Assembly (NCBI GenBank): GCA_945273835.1
Contig: CALYPL010000003.1
Location: 87,059 to 151,058 of the forward strand
Origin: an uncultured Dysgonomonas sp.
GTDB taxonomy: Bacteria; Bacteroidota; Bacteroidia; Bacteroidales; Dysgonomonadaceae
Direction of reading: 5' to 3'
Length of the DNA stretch: 64,000 bases
The position numbers were made by a program, and so were the translations under genes. The notes under the pieces were generated by a model, which saw nothing but the letters and a program-made list of their open reading frames with translations, did no database searches and was not told where the DNA came from. How positions within the stretch are numbered: position 1 is the stretch's first letter; the number at the start of each line of letters is the position of its first letter. Shown piece by piece: positions 1-10,050 of this stretch.

Positions 1-120
1 AAAAACATTTGATATTGTGCTATTTTATATGAAATAACCAATCTATCTGTTTAAAATTTGTTACTTTTGTCGCCAATTGGACCAAAAGAAAATAATTAAG
101 CTCTTTAATAAAACTATTTT

Positions 121-1320
121 ATGAAAAAACTGACTTATTTTTTCATGTTGATATTCCCTCTATTATTAGTATCATGTAATGATGACGACGGAATATCACC
201 CGAACATGCGTCAAGAGTATATCGGGCAGAATCACTTAACATGACCATTAACGGAAAGAAATTTTCCGGTAAAAGCGTTAAGTTTATCACTACCGATTTT
301 AAAACAGCCGACATTACATTCATCAAAACCATTCCCGGCGAAGACTCGCTTATCGTAAAAGGTGTTTCACTGCTTTACGATGGAAACAATATCTATGAAT
401 TTGAAGGAAGTAATACATCATCACATCGAGACATTAGTTTCAAAGGAAAAGTTGATGTTAAAGGAGGCATGAATATAGATGTCACTTACAAAGTGTTGTC
501 CGATATCGTCGGCACATGGCAACCTTCGGGCGGAGGATTTATGCCGCCAAACCCCGTTCAAATAGTAATTGACTCTACAAACCCGAACGACAGCATCGAT
601 ATGGGTGGATTTTGGGGATATGAAGGAAAATTTTCTTTCGAAGAATTTGATGAAACTATCGGTGCCATATTCAATATGACATTAGGATTGGTTGTAGACT
701 TTAAACTCGATTTTAATCAGGCGGGACAAATGAATGCGGCATGGGATCTCAAACCCGGCGCATCATTCCCCATACCTCCCGGACACCTTCCCGAGAACCA
801 GTCGTTATACAATCTGAATGGTAATTACTTATACTTAGCCTTGCCGGTAGAATCAATTATCATGAACCCGACAAAGCCGACTGCACCTAAAACAACAAAA
901 GCAGCAGATGAAAAACCAAAAGTTGAAGATATTATTGCTCTTGTTAAACTATTGCAATCAATGTATCAAGGCATGCCGCTAAAATATACACTTGAAAACT
1001 CGAACAATGACCTTGATATGTGGGCAGATCGTGCTATGATGGAGCCTTATTTCGAATCTATTGTAAACGTACTTGTTCCAATTCTCAGAAAAACAGATCT
1101 TGGCAGCGAGTACGAAGAAATGGGTATAACAGGACCTATATTAGCCCATTTGTTAGATGAACTTGGACGTGTATTCCGTAATAGCAAGACATTTGAAATA
1201 CACTTTAATTTCACAAGAGTCAGTACAGAACAACAAACCTATAATAACAAAGCACAATTAAATAAAGCACAAATAATTGAAAAGTTGAAATCAATACGAA
1301 AACCTAACAATAGAAAATAA
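121..1320 (+). CDS. Surface lipoprotein, DUF4925-like, partner of downstream TonB receptor
   Basis: A 399-residue predicted lipoprotein. The N-terminus is a short charged stretch plus a hydrophobic segment ending in a lipobox, with acylated Cys19 followed directly by N-D-D-D. An acidic stretch after the Cys is the pattern that sends Bacteroidota lipoproteins to the cell surface. The rest is a soluble, beta-rich sequence with Thr/Pro/Lys-rich linkers near residues 255-275. From memory it resembles the DUF4925 lipoproteins encoded next to TonB-dependent receptors, but I cannot run a profile search. Its stop codon overlaps the start of the receptor gene by one base (TAATG), so the two are almost certainly co-translated and may form a surface uptake pair. 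A -7-type box TACTTTTG lies at 62-69. The ligand is unknown. Confidence 0.75.
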   Translation: MKKLTYFFMLIFPLLLVSCNDDDGISPEHASRVYRAESLNMTINGKKFSGKSVKFITTDFKTADITFIKTIPGEDSLIVKGVSLLYDGNNIYEFEGSNTSSHRDISFKGKVDVKGGMNIDVTYKVLSDIVGTWQPSGGGFMPPNPVQIVIDSTNPNDSIDMGGFWGYEGKFSFEEFDETIGAIFNMTLGLVVDFKLDFNQAGQMNAAWDLKPGASFPIPPGHLPENQSLYNLNGNYLYLALPVESIIMNPTKPTAPKTTKAADEKPKVEDIIALVKLLQSMYQGMPLKYTLENSNNDLDMWADRAMMEPYFESIVNVLVPILRKTDLGSEYEEMGITGPILAHLLDELGRVFRNSKTFEIHFNFTRVSTEQQTYNNKAQLNKAQIIEKLKSIRKPNNRK

Positions 1321-4121
1321 TGATAAAAAATACATTAATTTTTCTGACATTACTCCTTTGTTCGGCAGGTATGTATGCCCAAAAAGTTACGGGCTATGTA
1401 TATGATTCAAAAACATCCGAGACACTTCCCGGAGTAAACGTATCATACAAATACAAAGGAGAAACCAAAGGTGTCCTTAGCGACGCCGACGGATATTATT
1501 CCATAGACGTACCAATGGACGCAATTATGCTGACATTTTCCTATGTCGGTTACGAAACCCAAACATGTCCACTTGTCATAGACAACCACAATACCACAAA
1601 TCAAAATATATACCTCAAAATAGAAGAAAAACTACTAAACGAGGTAGTAGTCAGCGCAGGACGCTTTGAACAAAAACTCAGCGACATTACTGTATCAATG
1701 GATATAATCAAGCCGGAAGACATAGAACGTCAAAGCCCGAAAGACCTTCGTTCAGTGTTAGCCACAGTATCCGGTGTTGATATAACCGACAAACAACCAT
1801 CAATCCGTAGCGGAAGCGGTTGGACGTACGGAGTCGGAAGCCGCAGTTTGATTATGGTAGACGGAATGTCAATACTGACACCCGGAATAGGCGAAATTAA
1901 CTGGAACGTGATTCCGATGGAAAACATCGAGCAAGTAGAAGTTATCAAAGGAGCATCATCCGTGTTGTACGGATCATCAGCCCTCAACGGACTCATAAAC
2001 ATCCGCACCAAACGTCCCGGAATAGACCCATCAACCACCGTTGACGCTTATTTAGGAATATACGGAGACCCTGACAATACAAGTTACCGTTGGTGGAGCA
2101 AAGAGTTCTGGAAAGAAGGTAATTACCCCGTAGAACCATTCTTGCGCAAAAATGTACTCTACGGAGTGCGCAATCCGATATACACAGGTCTTGACTTTTC
2201 GCATGAGCGACGTATCGGTAACTTTGATGTATCAGGAGGTATGAACATTTTCTCGGACGAAGGTTATCGTGAAGGAGACTACAACAAGCGTTTGCGTGTA
2301 GGCGGTAATTTAACTTATCACGACCCTAGCTCAAAATATTTGAATTATGGATTTAACGTGAACTTCCTTTCGAACGAGCTTGGAGACTTCTTTATCTGGC
2401 GTTCCGATAAACAACCATACATGCGCTCACCGCTAACAAATATGGCACGTGAAGCCAATATCTTCTATATCGATCCGTTCTTCAACTACACCAATCCAAA
2501 CAACAATACAAGCCATAAGTTCAAAGGACGTTTCTATTATAAATCAGATAATATATCGACTAACGGAACTGATAAATCATTGACTGAGATTGCCCGTAAT
2601 ATGGGGGTTAATAACATTGATGGTCTGATAAAAGATCCCGAGAATACATTAAGAGAATACTGGCAAAAGATAGGACCTAACGTACTTCCATCTATGCTTA
2701 ATAACGACTGGCAAGGTACGGTTGAAGGATTAGAAAAATCGCTTCCGAGCATTTTCCCCAAAGCTACTCAAGCCGATTATATCGACCTCATATCTTGGGC
2801 TATGAACCATCGCCCTCAACCCGGTCAAGACCTTAGCCAATGGTTGCTTGACACAGTAAACCCTAAAAAAGAAGACAAAGGAACAGATATAACAAATTCG
2901 TACTTTGCAGATTATCAATTCAGTAAAAAATACGAGACAGCCACACTTACAAGCGGTATGACCTACGAGCATATCGGCGCACGCTCACGTATTACAGGCA
3001 ATCATAACAGCGATAACATTGCAGGATTCTTCCAATACGACGATAAATTTATCGACAAACTTAACCTATCATTAGGAGTACGTTTTGAATATTACCGTGT
3101 GGACCAACATTATCGGGAGGCTGAAACTCAAATATTTGGAACTAAAGTTCCTGTAAAACCAGTATTCAGAGGAGGACTTAACTATCAGCTTGCCGAATAT
3201 ACATTCTTACGTGCATCATTCGGACAAGGCTATCGTTACCCGTCAATCACTGAAAAATATTTAGTAAAAGACATCGGTGGCGTAGGAGCATATCCAAACA
3301 AATCACTTAAACCGGAAAACGGATATAACGCAGAAATCGGATTAAAACAAGCCTATAAATTCGGTCCATTCACCGGATTTATCGACGTAGCCGGATTCTA
3401 TACCCGTTATAAAAATATGATTGAGTTCGATTTCGGAATCATTGATCCGGATCCTGCAAACGACTACCGCTTCATTACTAATCTGCGTGATGTAGTTGAC
3501 ATTCTTCAAAGAAATCAAGTACCTTATATCGGTGTTAAATTTGGAAACGTAAGCCGTGCCGAAATTTACGGAGTAGACCTATCAATAAACGGTTTCTGCA
3601 ATATCAACCCGACTTTGAAATTGATTTACGATCTTGGTTACGTATATACAGAACCTCATGACATGGATTACAAAAAACGAAATGCAGCCGAAGCCGCCAA
3701 TACCGATCCATTCGCTATGAAGTCAAAATCCAACACATCGAAATACTTGAAATATCGTCAGAAGAATACAGCCAAAGCATCATTCGATTTGCAATGGGAT
3801 CGCTTCTCGGTAGGCACAAATATGCAATTGAAAAGCAAAACACTGGTTGTGGACTACTTCATGCTTGACGAGCGTACAAATAAAACAGATACCGATGTTA
3901 TGGATTATATACATCCGCTTCTTTTCGGCGACTTGCAAGGATATTGGAAAGAGCATAATAAAGACTTTTTTACAATGGATTTCCGTGTCGGTGTGAAGGT
4001 TACCAAACAAGTGCATCTACAATGTAATATCAATAACTTAACGAACAAAGAGTACAGCGTTCGCCCGATGGACATATCAGCACCACGTACCGTGGTACTA
4101 AAAACAAGTCTCAAGTTCTAA
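1320..4121 (+). CDS. TonB-dependent outer-membrane receptor
   Basis: A 933-residue outer-membrane transporter. A signal peptide (about residues 1-20, ending MYAQ) is followed by a carboxypeptidase-D regulatory-like beta-sandwich (about 21-105, with the motif SDADGYYSIDVP). The plug domain follows (about 106-240, beginning EVVVSAGR and containing VEVIKGASSVLYGSSALNG), then a long 22-strand-type barrel ending in the aromatic-terminated TSLKF. It takes up a ligand using TonB/ExbBD energy. There is no SusD-type gene beside it, so it is not a classical Sus polysaccharide system; the partner is the upstream lipoprotein, whose stop codon overlaps its ATG by one base. The substrate cannot be told from sequence: iron chelate, vitamin or peptide are all possible. 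A hairpin terminator follows at 4146-4179. Confidence 0.93.
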   Translation: MIKNTLIFLTLLLCSAGMYAQKVTGYVYDSKTSETLPGVNVSYKYKGETKGVLSDADGYYSIDVPMDAIMLTFSYVGYETQTCPLVIDNHNTTNQNIYLKIEEKLLNEVVVSAGRFEQKLSDITVSMDIIKPEDIERQSPKDLRSVLATVSGVDITDKQPSIRSGSGWTYGVGSRSLIMVDGMSILTPGIGEINWNVIPMENIEQVEVIKGASSVLYGSSALNGLINIRTKRPGIDPSTTVDAYLGIYGDPDNTSYRWWSKEFWKEGNYPVEPFLRKNVLYGVRNPIYTGLDFSHERRIGNFDVSGGMNIFSDEGYREGDYNKRLRVGGNLTYHDPSSKYLNYGFNVNFLSNELGDFFIWRSDKQPYMRSPLTNMAREANIFYIDPFFNYTNPNNNTSHKFKGRFYYKSDNISTNGTDKSLTEIARNMGVNNIDGLIKDPENTLREYWQKIGPNVLPSMLNNDWQGTVEGLEKSLPSIFPKATQADYIDLISWAMNHRPQPGQDLSQWLLDTVNPKKEDKGTDITNSYFADYQFSKKYETATLTSGMTYEHIGARSRITGNHNSDNIAGFFQYDDKFIDKLNLSLGVRFEYYRVDQHYREAETQIFGTKVPVKPVFRGGLNYQLAEYTFLRASFGQGYRYPSITEKYLVKDIGGVGAYPNKSLKPENGYNAEIGLKQAYKFGPFTGFIDVAGFYTRYKNMIEFDFGIIDPDPANDYRFITNLRDVVDILQRNQVPYIGVKFGNVSRAEIYGVDLSINGFCNINPTLKLIYDLGYVYTEPHDMDYKKRNAAEAANTDPFAMKSKSNTSKYLKYRQKNTAKASFDLQWDRFSVGTNMQLKSKTLVVDYFMLDERTNKTDTDVMDYIHPLLFGDLQGYWKEHNKDFFTMDFRVGVKVTKQVHLQCNINNLTNKEYSVRPMDISAPRTVVLKTSLKF

Positions 4122-4145
4122 AACAAAATACAAATACTTAAAATT

Positions 4146-4179
4146 AGCCGCGTTCTGTATTAAGAATGCGGCTTTTTTT
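4146..4179 (+). terminator. Rho-independent terminator of the lipoprotein/receptor operon
   Basis: An 11-bp stem (agccgcgttct pairing with agaatgcggct, one G-U pair) with a short loop, followed by a run of seven T. It sits 25 bases after the receptor stop codon. Confidence 0.85.
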
Positions 4180-4250
4180 ATAACAACAAGTAAGAAATAT
4201 AATCAATCTCAAAAATAATAGGTAAAATGACAAAAAATTCAAAAAAATTA

Positions 4251-4258
4251 TAACTTTG
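4251..4258 (+). promoter_or_regulatory. Candidate -7 box for gdhA
   Basis: TAACTTTG matches the Bacteroidota -7 consensus TAnnTTTG. It lies about 70 bases before the gdhA ATG in AT-rich DNA. No convincing -33 TTTG is found at the usual 19-21 base spacing, so this is a match to one element only. Confidence 0.45.
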
Positions 4259-4330
4259 ACATAAAGATTAAATCACTATATTTATAAGACATATGTACAT
4301 AAAATCTATTATAAATTTTAATTGATAGCC

Positions 4331-5668
4331 ATGAGGATTGATAGCATATTGTCATCATTGGAAGCCAAGCATCCAGGTGAAGCAGAATTTTTACAAGCTG
4401 TAAAAGAAGTACTTGTATCCATAGAACAAGTATATAACCAACATCCAGAATTTGAGAAAGCCAGAATAATAGAGCGATTAGTTGAACCCGACCGTATTTT
4501 TACCTTCAAAATACCTTGGGTCGACGACAGAGGCGAAGTGCAGATTAATATCGGTTATCGTGTACAATTTAATAATGCTATCGGACCTTACAAAGGCGGA
4601 TTGCGCTTTCATGCTTCAGTAAACCTTTCGACCCTCAAGTTCTTAGGATTTGAACAAACATTCAAAAATGCTCTCACTACCCTGCCAATGGGAGGAGCAA
4701 AAGGCGGTTCGGACTTCAGCCCCAAAGGAAAATCGAATGCCGAAATCATGCGCTTCTGTCAGGCGTTTATGCTTGAGTTATGGCGCAATATCGGACCTGA
4801 CACAGATGTACCTGCGGGCGACATCGGTGTCGGAACACGCGAAATAGGTTACCTATATGGAATGTATAAAAAATTGGCGCGCGAAAACACAGGAACTTTC
4901 ACAGGCAAAGGACTTGAATACGGCGGTTCGCTCATACGTCCCGAAGCCACAGGTTTTGGAGCTTTATACTTCGTGAACCGTATGCTCGAAACAAAAAATC
5001 TGAATATAGTAGGTAAAACAGTCGCCATTTCAGGCTTCGGCAATGTAGCATGGGGAGCTGTCACAAAAGCTACACAACTGGGTGCTAAAGTAGTTACCAT
5101 ATCCGGTCCTGACGGATACATATATGATCCTGACGGTATTTCGGGTGACAAAATAGAATATATGCTTGAACTGCGTGAATCGGGCGAAGATATTGTAGAG
5201 CCATACGCACAAAAGTATCCGAAATCAACATTCTACGCAGGCAAAAAACCATGGGAGCAAAAAGTAGACATTGCCCTACCCTGCGCCATACAGAACGAGC
5301 TCAATCGGGAAGATGCTCAAAAATTATTCGAAAACGGCGTAACTTGTGTGGCTGAAGTTTCAAATATGGGCTGTACAGCCGAAGCTGTGGATTTCTTCAT
5401 AGAAAAGCAAGTGTTGTTCGCACCCGGCAAAGCCGTAAATGCGGGAGGAGTAGCAACATCAGGTCTTGAAATGAGTCAGAACGCAATGCACTTGCAATGG
5501 AGTGCCGAAGAGGTAGATAAACGCTTGCATGATATAATGACTAACATTCATGCGCAATGCCTGCAATACGGAAAAGCGGATAATGATTATATCAATTACG
5601 TAAAAGGTGCAAACGTAGCAGGATTTATGAAAGTGGCTCACGCCATGATGGCACAAGGTATAATTTGA
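4331..5668 (+). CDS. gdhA: NADP-type glutamate dehydrogenase
   Basis: A 445-residue hexameric-type glutamate dehydrogenase that interconverts 2-oxoglutarate plus ammonium and glutamate; it is a main ammonium-assimilation enzyme in Bacteroidales. Family motifs are intact: substrate-binding segment GPYKGGLRF (about 86-93), the catalytic Lys124 in PMGGAKGGSDF, DVPAGDIGVG, and the nucleotide-binding glycine motif SGFGNVAWG. I chose the ATG at 4331 (MRIDSILSSLEAKHPG) over a TTG nine bases upstream, because the family starts this way. The gene is monocistronic, with a -7-type box at 4251-4258 upstream and a hairpin terminator downstream. Length is normal for the family. Confidence 0.97.
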   Translation: MRIDSILSSLEAKHPGEAEFLQAVKEVLVSIEQVYNQHPEFEKARIIERLVEPDRIFTFKIPWVDDRGEVQINIGYRVQFNNAIGPYKGGLRFHASVNLSTLKFLGFEQTFKNALTTLPMGGAKGGSDFSPKGKSNAEIMRFCQAFMLELWRNIGPDTDVPAGDIGVGTREIGYLYGMYKKLARENTGTFTGKGLEYGGSLIRPEATGFGALYFVNRMLETKNLNIVGKTVAISGFGNVAWGAVTKATQLGAKVVTISGPDGYIYDPDGISGDKIEYMLELRESGEDIVEPYAQKYPKSTFYAGKKPWEQKVDIALPCAIQNELNREDAQKLFENGVTCVAEVSNMGCTAEAVDFFIEKQVLFAPGKAVNAGGVATSGLEMSQNAMHLQWSAEEVDKRLHDIMTNIHAQCLQYGKADNDYINYVKGANVAGFMKVAHAMMAQGII

Positions 5669-5698
5669 CACAACACAAAACTCCATAATCATTTATCG

Positions 5699-5750
5699 AA
5701 GAAAGAGTAGCAACATCGTTTTCGGGTGTTTACTCCTCTTTCTTTTTATC
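5699..5750 (+). terminator. Probable terminator after gdhA
   Basis: An imperfect inverted repeat (gaaagagta against tactcctctttc) is followed by a T-rich tract. It lies 30 bases past the gdhA stop. The stem has a bulge, so confidence is moderate. Confidence 0.55.
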
Positions 5751-5812
5751 TGTATTATTTGTTAAGTAGAGATACCTCGGATTATGAAATATAAGACTGC
5801 AGATAATGGATG

Positions 5813-6484
5813 TTATTCAAAACGGATAAGGCGAAGCAATTTTTCACGGTCAAGAACCTGAATCTGACGGCGATTGGCGCTTATCAGACCGTCGTCCTGC
5901 ATATTCTTCAACTCACGGGAAAGTGACGGGCGTGAAACTCCAAAATATTCCGCAAGGGCATCCTGACTTTTATCGAGTTTTGCAACGGATTTGTCAGCTG
6001 CGAGTTTCAAAATATACATAGCCAGTTTCTGCCTGATAGTCCGAAAGGACATGATGTATAACTTTTCTGCCAAAACAGAAGCGTAATTGGCTGAAATATC
6101 AAGATAATTTTTCAGCAACTTCTGATTGAGGGATAGCATTTTCAAAATGGAATCTTTATAGACAATAAGGGTTTCGGTGTTTTCTCGTGCCATAATCTGA
6201 ACGGGAAACTTATTTTTATTGCCGAACAAGAATAATACCGCCGGAGTTTGTGGTGCAAAGATATCCTCAACTTTTATCACTTTACCTGATGGAGCATTCA
6301 TTTCAGCCGTAACACTCCCTTTAGTCAGTATGATCAGCCGATTGCAAACTTCGTCCTGCATGGCAATTATATCTCCTTTCTCAAAGATACGTTCTTGCGT
6401 CTGAACGGAAGAGAGAAGTTGCTCAAGCTCGTCGGGGCTTAATCCTGAAAACAAAAGACATCGGCTCAGATCTTTTATATCCAT
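5813..6484 (-). CDS. Crp/Fnr-family transcription regulator
   Basis: A 223-residue one-component regulator. The first ~130 residues form a cyclic-nucleotide-binding-type beta-roll (KGDIIAMQDE, LIILTKGSV), followed by the long dimer helix. A C-terminal winged helix-turn-helix (about 150-223) contains the recognition segment FGVSRPSLSRELKNM. There is no Cys cluster for an iron-sulphur centre, so it is unlikely to be a true Fnr-type oxygen sensor; Bacteroidota have many such Crp-like proteins with unknown ligands. It stands alone, divergent from no obvious target, and its 3' end faces the 3' end of gdhA. The ATG at 6484 gives a family-typical N-terminus. Confidence 0.9.
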   Translation of the reverse strand: MDIKDLSRCLLFSGLSPDELEQLLSSVQTQERIFEKGDIIAMQDEVCNRLIILTKGSVTAEMNAPSGKVIKVEDIFAPQTPAVLFLFGNKNKFPVQIMARENTETLIVYKDSILKMLSLNQKLLKNYLDISANYASVLAEKLYIMSFRTIRQKLAMYILKLAADKSVAKLDKSQDALAEYFGVSRPSLSRELKNMQDDGLISANRRQIQVLDREKLLRLIRFE

Positions 6485-6643
6485 TGCAATCTTAACTGTT
6501 TTTTATCGGTTGATTTATAATGATTTATTTAACGTATCAACAATATATGTTAGTTATCTGATTATTCAGCATTTTTAATCTATCTGAATTTATATTTTGG
6601 TAAATCAGACAGATATGTTTATAGCGAAAGGCTTAACTTTATT

Positions 6644-7603
6644 TCAATTACAGGTTATTTCTTTCATGTGAAACTTTGGTCCTTCGATCTGAATGGTAAC
6701 ATGTTTTATTCCGAAATCGTTATTTAAAACCGTTTTGGCAGATTCAAGGATTACATCTCTGTCCGTTTCTGTTTTTACGACAAGGTGTGCCGTCATGGTA
6801 GAGAAGTCGGACGTAATCATCCATATATGTAAATCATGTACATCATCCACACCTTCGATCTGTTTCAGTTTTTCAATCATTTGGGTTGAATTGATTTCTT
6901 CGGGCTTACCTTCCATCAGTATGTTCACGGAGTCTTTCAGCACATCCCATCCGCTATGCAATACTAATAGTGACACTACCATACTCGCTATCGGATCGGC
7001 TATGTACCATCCGAACAGCACAATCAGTATGGCGGCAACGATGGCTCCTACTGATCCAAGCAGGTCACCGATGACGTGCATAAATGCGCTCCGCACGTTC
7101 AGATTTTCTTTGTGCGAACCTTGTGCATGCAACAGCCATGCAACTATAATATTGATGATGAGTCCGATAATGGATATGAGCATCATACCATCGCCTACTA
7201 CCTGTTGTGGTGATGAAAGCCGTCCGATGGCTTCCCAAAAGATAAATATTGCCAACGTAACAAGTACTACTCCGTTGAGCAATGCGGCAAGTATCTCGAA
7301 ACGTTTGTAGCCGTAGGTTTTGGATTGTGAGGCTGCTCTTGCTCCGAAGATAAGCGCGCTGAGGCTTAAACCAAGTGCAACGGTATCGCTCAGCATATGT
7401 CCTGCATCGGAGATAAGGGCAAGGCTATTGGTTAGGTATCCTCCGACAAACTCAACAACCATAAACAGGGCGATGAGAATAAAACTCAGGGTCAACGCTT
7501 TTTTATTAGCGGCGTAATTATGATTATGTCCTCCGTGAGAATGTGATTCAGCGTGTTCATGATCATGGTTACGATCATGCTGAGAATCGTGGTTATGTTC
7601 CAT
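6644..7603 (-). CDS. Cation diffusion facilitator (Zn/Co/Cd efflux)
   Basis: A 319-residue inner-membrane metal/proton antiporter of the CDF family (CzcD/ZitB branch). The cytoplasmic N-terminus is a His/Asp-rich tail of about 30 residues that can bind metal. Six membrane segments follow, with the metal-site motifs SDAGHMLSD in TM2 and HVIGD in TM5, then a C-terminal ferredoxin-like regulatory domain (about 215-319, containing VHDLHIWMIT). The ATG at 7603 is preferred over a TTG three codons upstream. The gene lies 97 bases downstream of rho on the same strand, but the AT-rich gap suggests a separate transcript. The substrate is most likely Zn2+; selectivity is inferred from the family only. 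Confidence 0.93.
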   Translation of the reverse strand: MEHNHDSQHDRNHDHEHAESHSHGGHNHNYAANKKALTLSFILIALFMVVEFVGGYLTNSLALISDAGHMLSDTVALGLSLSALIFGARAASQSKTYGYKRFEILAALLNGVVLVTLAIFIFWEAIGRLSSPQQVVGDGMMLISIIGLIINIIVAWLLHAQGSHKENLNVRSAFMHVIGDLLGSVGAIVAAILIVLFGWYIADPIASMVVSLLVLHSGWDVLKDSVNILMEGKPEEINSTQMIEKLKQIEGVDDVHDLHIWMITSDFSTMTAHLVVKTETDRDVILESAKTVLNNDFGIKHVTIQIEGPKFHMKEITCN

Positions 7604-7700
7604 GTGTATCAAGTTAAATTACATTGTATAAAAAAAGTAAGAAAGAGATTATAAAGATATAACCTTTTTCTTACTCTGTATTTGTTGCGCTCGATATATT

Positions 7701-9659
7701 TCAATCGGCGTTCATAGAGATCAGAAATTCATCGTTATTGAATGTTTTACGCAAACGATCTTCGAGGAAGGTCATGGCTTCTACTGAATTCATGTCCGAC
7801 AGGAAGTTTCGCAATACCCACATACGGCTCAGTGTTTCTTTGTCTAAAAGTAAATCGTCACGGCGTGTGCTTGATGCGATGATATCAACGGCTGGGAATA
7901 TGCGTTTGTTAGATAGCTTACGATCTAACTGAAGTTCCATATTTCCTGTACCTTTGAATTCTTCAAAGATCACATCATCCATTTTCGAGCCTGTTTCTGT
8001 CAGAGCGGTTGCTATAATGGTAAGCGAACCTCCGTTTTCGATATTACGTGCTGCTCCGAAGAAACGTTTTGGTTTATGCAGGGCATTGGCATCGACTCCA
8101 CCTGTCAGCACTTTACCTGATGCAGGCTGAACTGTATTGTAGGCACGCGCGAGGCGTGTTATGGAGTCGAGCAGGATCACAACGTCATGACCGCACTCTA
8201 CCATACGTTTTGCTTTGTTGAGTACTATTTCTGCTATTTTGACATGGCGATCGGCGGGTTCGTCGAATGTGGAGGCGATAACTTCGGCATTGACGCTTCG
8301 CTCCATATCGGTAACTTCTTCGGGACGCTCGTCAATGAGCAGAACAATCATATATACTTCGGGGTGATTGCTGGCTATTGCGTTTGCTATATCTTTCAGC
8401 AATGTGGTTTTACCGGTTTTGGGTTGTGCCACAATCAGACCGCGCTGTCCTTTTCCTATGGGCGAGAACAGGTCTACGACACGGCACGACAGGTTATCGT
8501 TGCGACCGCTTGTGAGTCTGAATTTTTCGTTCGGGAAAAGGGGTTTCAAGTGATCGAACGGAACACGGTCACGCACTTCTTCGGGTGTGCGTCCGTTTAT
8601 GTAGTCTACTTTAACAAGGGGAAAGAATTTCTCTGATTCTTTGGGCGGACGTATGGGTCCTTCTACTACATCGCCGGTCTTGAGTCCGAACAGTCTTATC
8701 TGAGATTGTGAGATGTAGACATCATCGGGCGAAGACATATAGTTATAGTCGGCTGAGCGCAAAAATCCGTATCCTTCGGACATGATTTCAAGTACGCCTG
8801 ATGCTGAAAGGATTCCGTCGAAATCGTAAAGTTTTTCGGCTTGTTGGTTGTTTTGCTTCTGCTGTCCGTTGTTATGTTGTTTGCCGTTCTTGTTATTGTT
8901 ATTATTCGCCGGTTGTTGCTCGTGTACTTCAATCGGTTTCACATCGGGATCGACTTGCAGCAATGGCAGCAACGGTTCCACTTTTTCGGTTGCAGCATCG
9001 TTCTGCGAGCGTGCTTTATGTGAACGGAATACTAATTGTATAGGCTTACTTTGTGACTGGTTTCCAGCTGATTGTTGTTGTTCGGCTGTCTGAGCCGGTT
9101 TGGTGTCCTGAGCTTGCGTATTGGTGTTAGAAGCTGTTTGTTGCGATTTGTTGTCTGTCAGAGCTTCATCGCCGATCTGTTTTTGTTTGGCTTCGTTGTT
9201 CTGGACATCGTTGTCTTTTTTTACAAAGACTTTTACTTTAGATTGATCTTTTACGGGGCTGTTATCTTTACTGCCGGTTCCTTTTTCGTTTTTTACTTGT
9301 TTCTGATTAGGAACTTTTTTGGTGGCAACTTTTTTAGGCTGAATGTCGTTTTCGTTATCGCCTGTGGCATTTTCGGTCTGTTGATCTTGTAAAATGGAAA
9401 GTTGCTTCGTATCAGCATTGTTTGCCTCAGAATTATTTCTTATCTGACTTCTTTTGTCTCTTGCCCCATTCTGCTTTTCAGGCTGGCTCTCGTTCTGACT
9501 TTTGTTCCGAGCTTCTATTATTGCCTGCTCATCTAATATCTTATAAATTAATTCGTCTTTTTTGTATGCGTCAGGACGTCTTATGCCTAAGTCCTTGGCA
9601 ATTGTTCTAAGTTCAAGTGTGAGCTTCTCGTTAAGTTCCAGAATATTGTATGTAGGCAT
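7701..9659 (-). CDS. rho: Transcription termination factor Rho with long disordered insert
   Basis: A 652-residue Rho, about 230 residues longer than E. coli Rho. Order: Rho N-terminal SAP-like domain (about 1-46, [13 protein letters not shown]); a low-complexity region (about 50-280) very rich in Asn, Gln, Lys and Asp, including NNNNK and QQKQNNQQ; the cold-shock RNA-binding domain (about 285-360, [28 protein letters not shown] can be recognised in pieces such as GYGFLR and DDVYIS); and the RecA-like helicase core with Walker A QPKTGKTT near residue 411. It is the hexameric RNA translocase that releases transcripts. The inserted region is a recognised feature of Bacteroidota Rho, reported to drive condensate formation in gut Bacteroides. 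A -7-type box on this strand (caaaaata on the top strand, 9779-9786) could serve it. Confidence 0.96.
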   Translation of the reverse strand: MPTYNILELNEKLTLELRTIAKDLGIRRPDAYKKDELIYKILDEQAIIEARNKSQNESQPEKQNGARDKRSQIRNNSEANNADTKQLSILQDQQTENATGDNENDIQPKKVATKKVPNQKQVKNEKGTGSKDNSPVKDQSKVKVFVKKDNDVQNNEAKQKQIGDEALTDNKSQQTASNTNTQAQDTKPAQTAEQQQSAGNQSQSKPIQLVFRSHKARSQNDAATEKVEPLLPLLQVDPDVKPIEVHEQQPANNNNNKNGKQHNNGQQKQNNQQAEKLYDFDGILSASGVLEIMSEGYGFLRSADYNYMSSPDDVYISQSQIRLFGLKTGDVVEGPIRPPKESEKFFPLVKVDYINGRTPEEVRDRVPFDHLKPLFPNEKFRLTSGRNDNLSCRVVDLFSPIGKGQRGLIVAQPKTGKTTLLKDIANAIASNHPEVYMIVLLIDERPEEVTDMERSVNAEVIASTFDEPADRHVKIAEIVLNKAKRMVECGHDVVILLDSITRLARAYNTVQPASGKVLTGGVDANALHKPKRFFGAARNIENGGSLTIIATALTETGSKMDDVIFEEFKGTGNMELQLDRKLSNKRIFPAVDIIASSTRRDDLLLDKETLSRMWVLRNFLSDMNSVEAMTFLEDRLRKTFNNDEFLISMNAD

Positions 9660-10050
9660 TTAATGTTAGTTATTTAAATGGTTTTAAATTAGTTATGAAA
9701 TCTCAGAGTGCAGAAAAGTATTGTCTGATAAGATTATATGAAGTTTATTTACTTTAAATGTTAAATTATTAGTTTATACAAAAATATGGTACGAAGTAAA
9801 AGACGTATTACGACTTATCCATCTTAACTTATAAAAATTACGTAATATTTTTGCTGAAAAATAAAGAGATTAAAAATGCAAGCTGAGTATCTTACATTTT
9901 CGAAAGACAAATATATAAATAAAAAAAAGAATAATGCAATATAGCTACCTAATTTTATTATTTTTTGTTCAGTTGCCTAAGCTTTCCGATATGCACGTTT
10001 CGATAGATAGTATCGAATTATCAGAACAATGGAAAAACCGCAGCAATCCT
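9660..10050. other. 391-bp intergenic region between rho and DUF2156 gene
   Basis: AT-rich, with no open frame that looks coded. It should hold the rho promoter; the top-strand string caaaaata at 9779-9786 is TATTTTTG on the minus strand, a fit to TAnnTTTG. No stable hairpin or RNA gene was recognised. Confidence 0.5.

Noticed and set aside
8187..9610. Several plus-strand open frames opposite rho, Cys/Phe/Leu rich
   Set aside because: Antisense products of the low-complexity Rho insert; no start context or homology marks.
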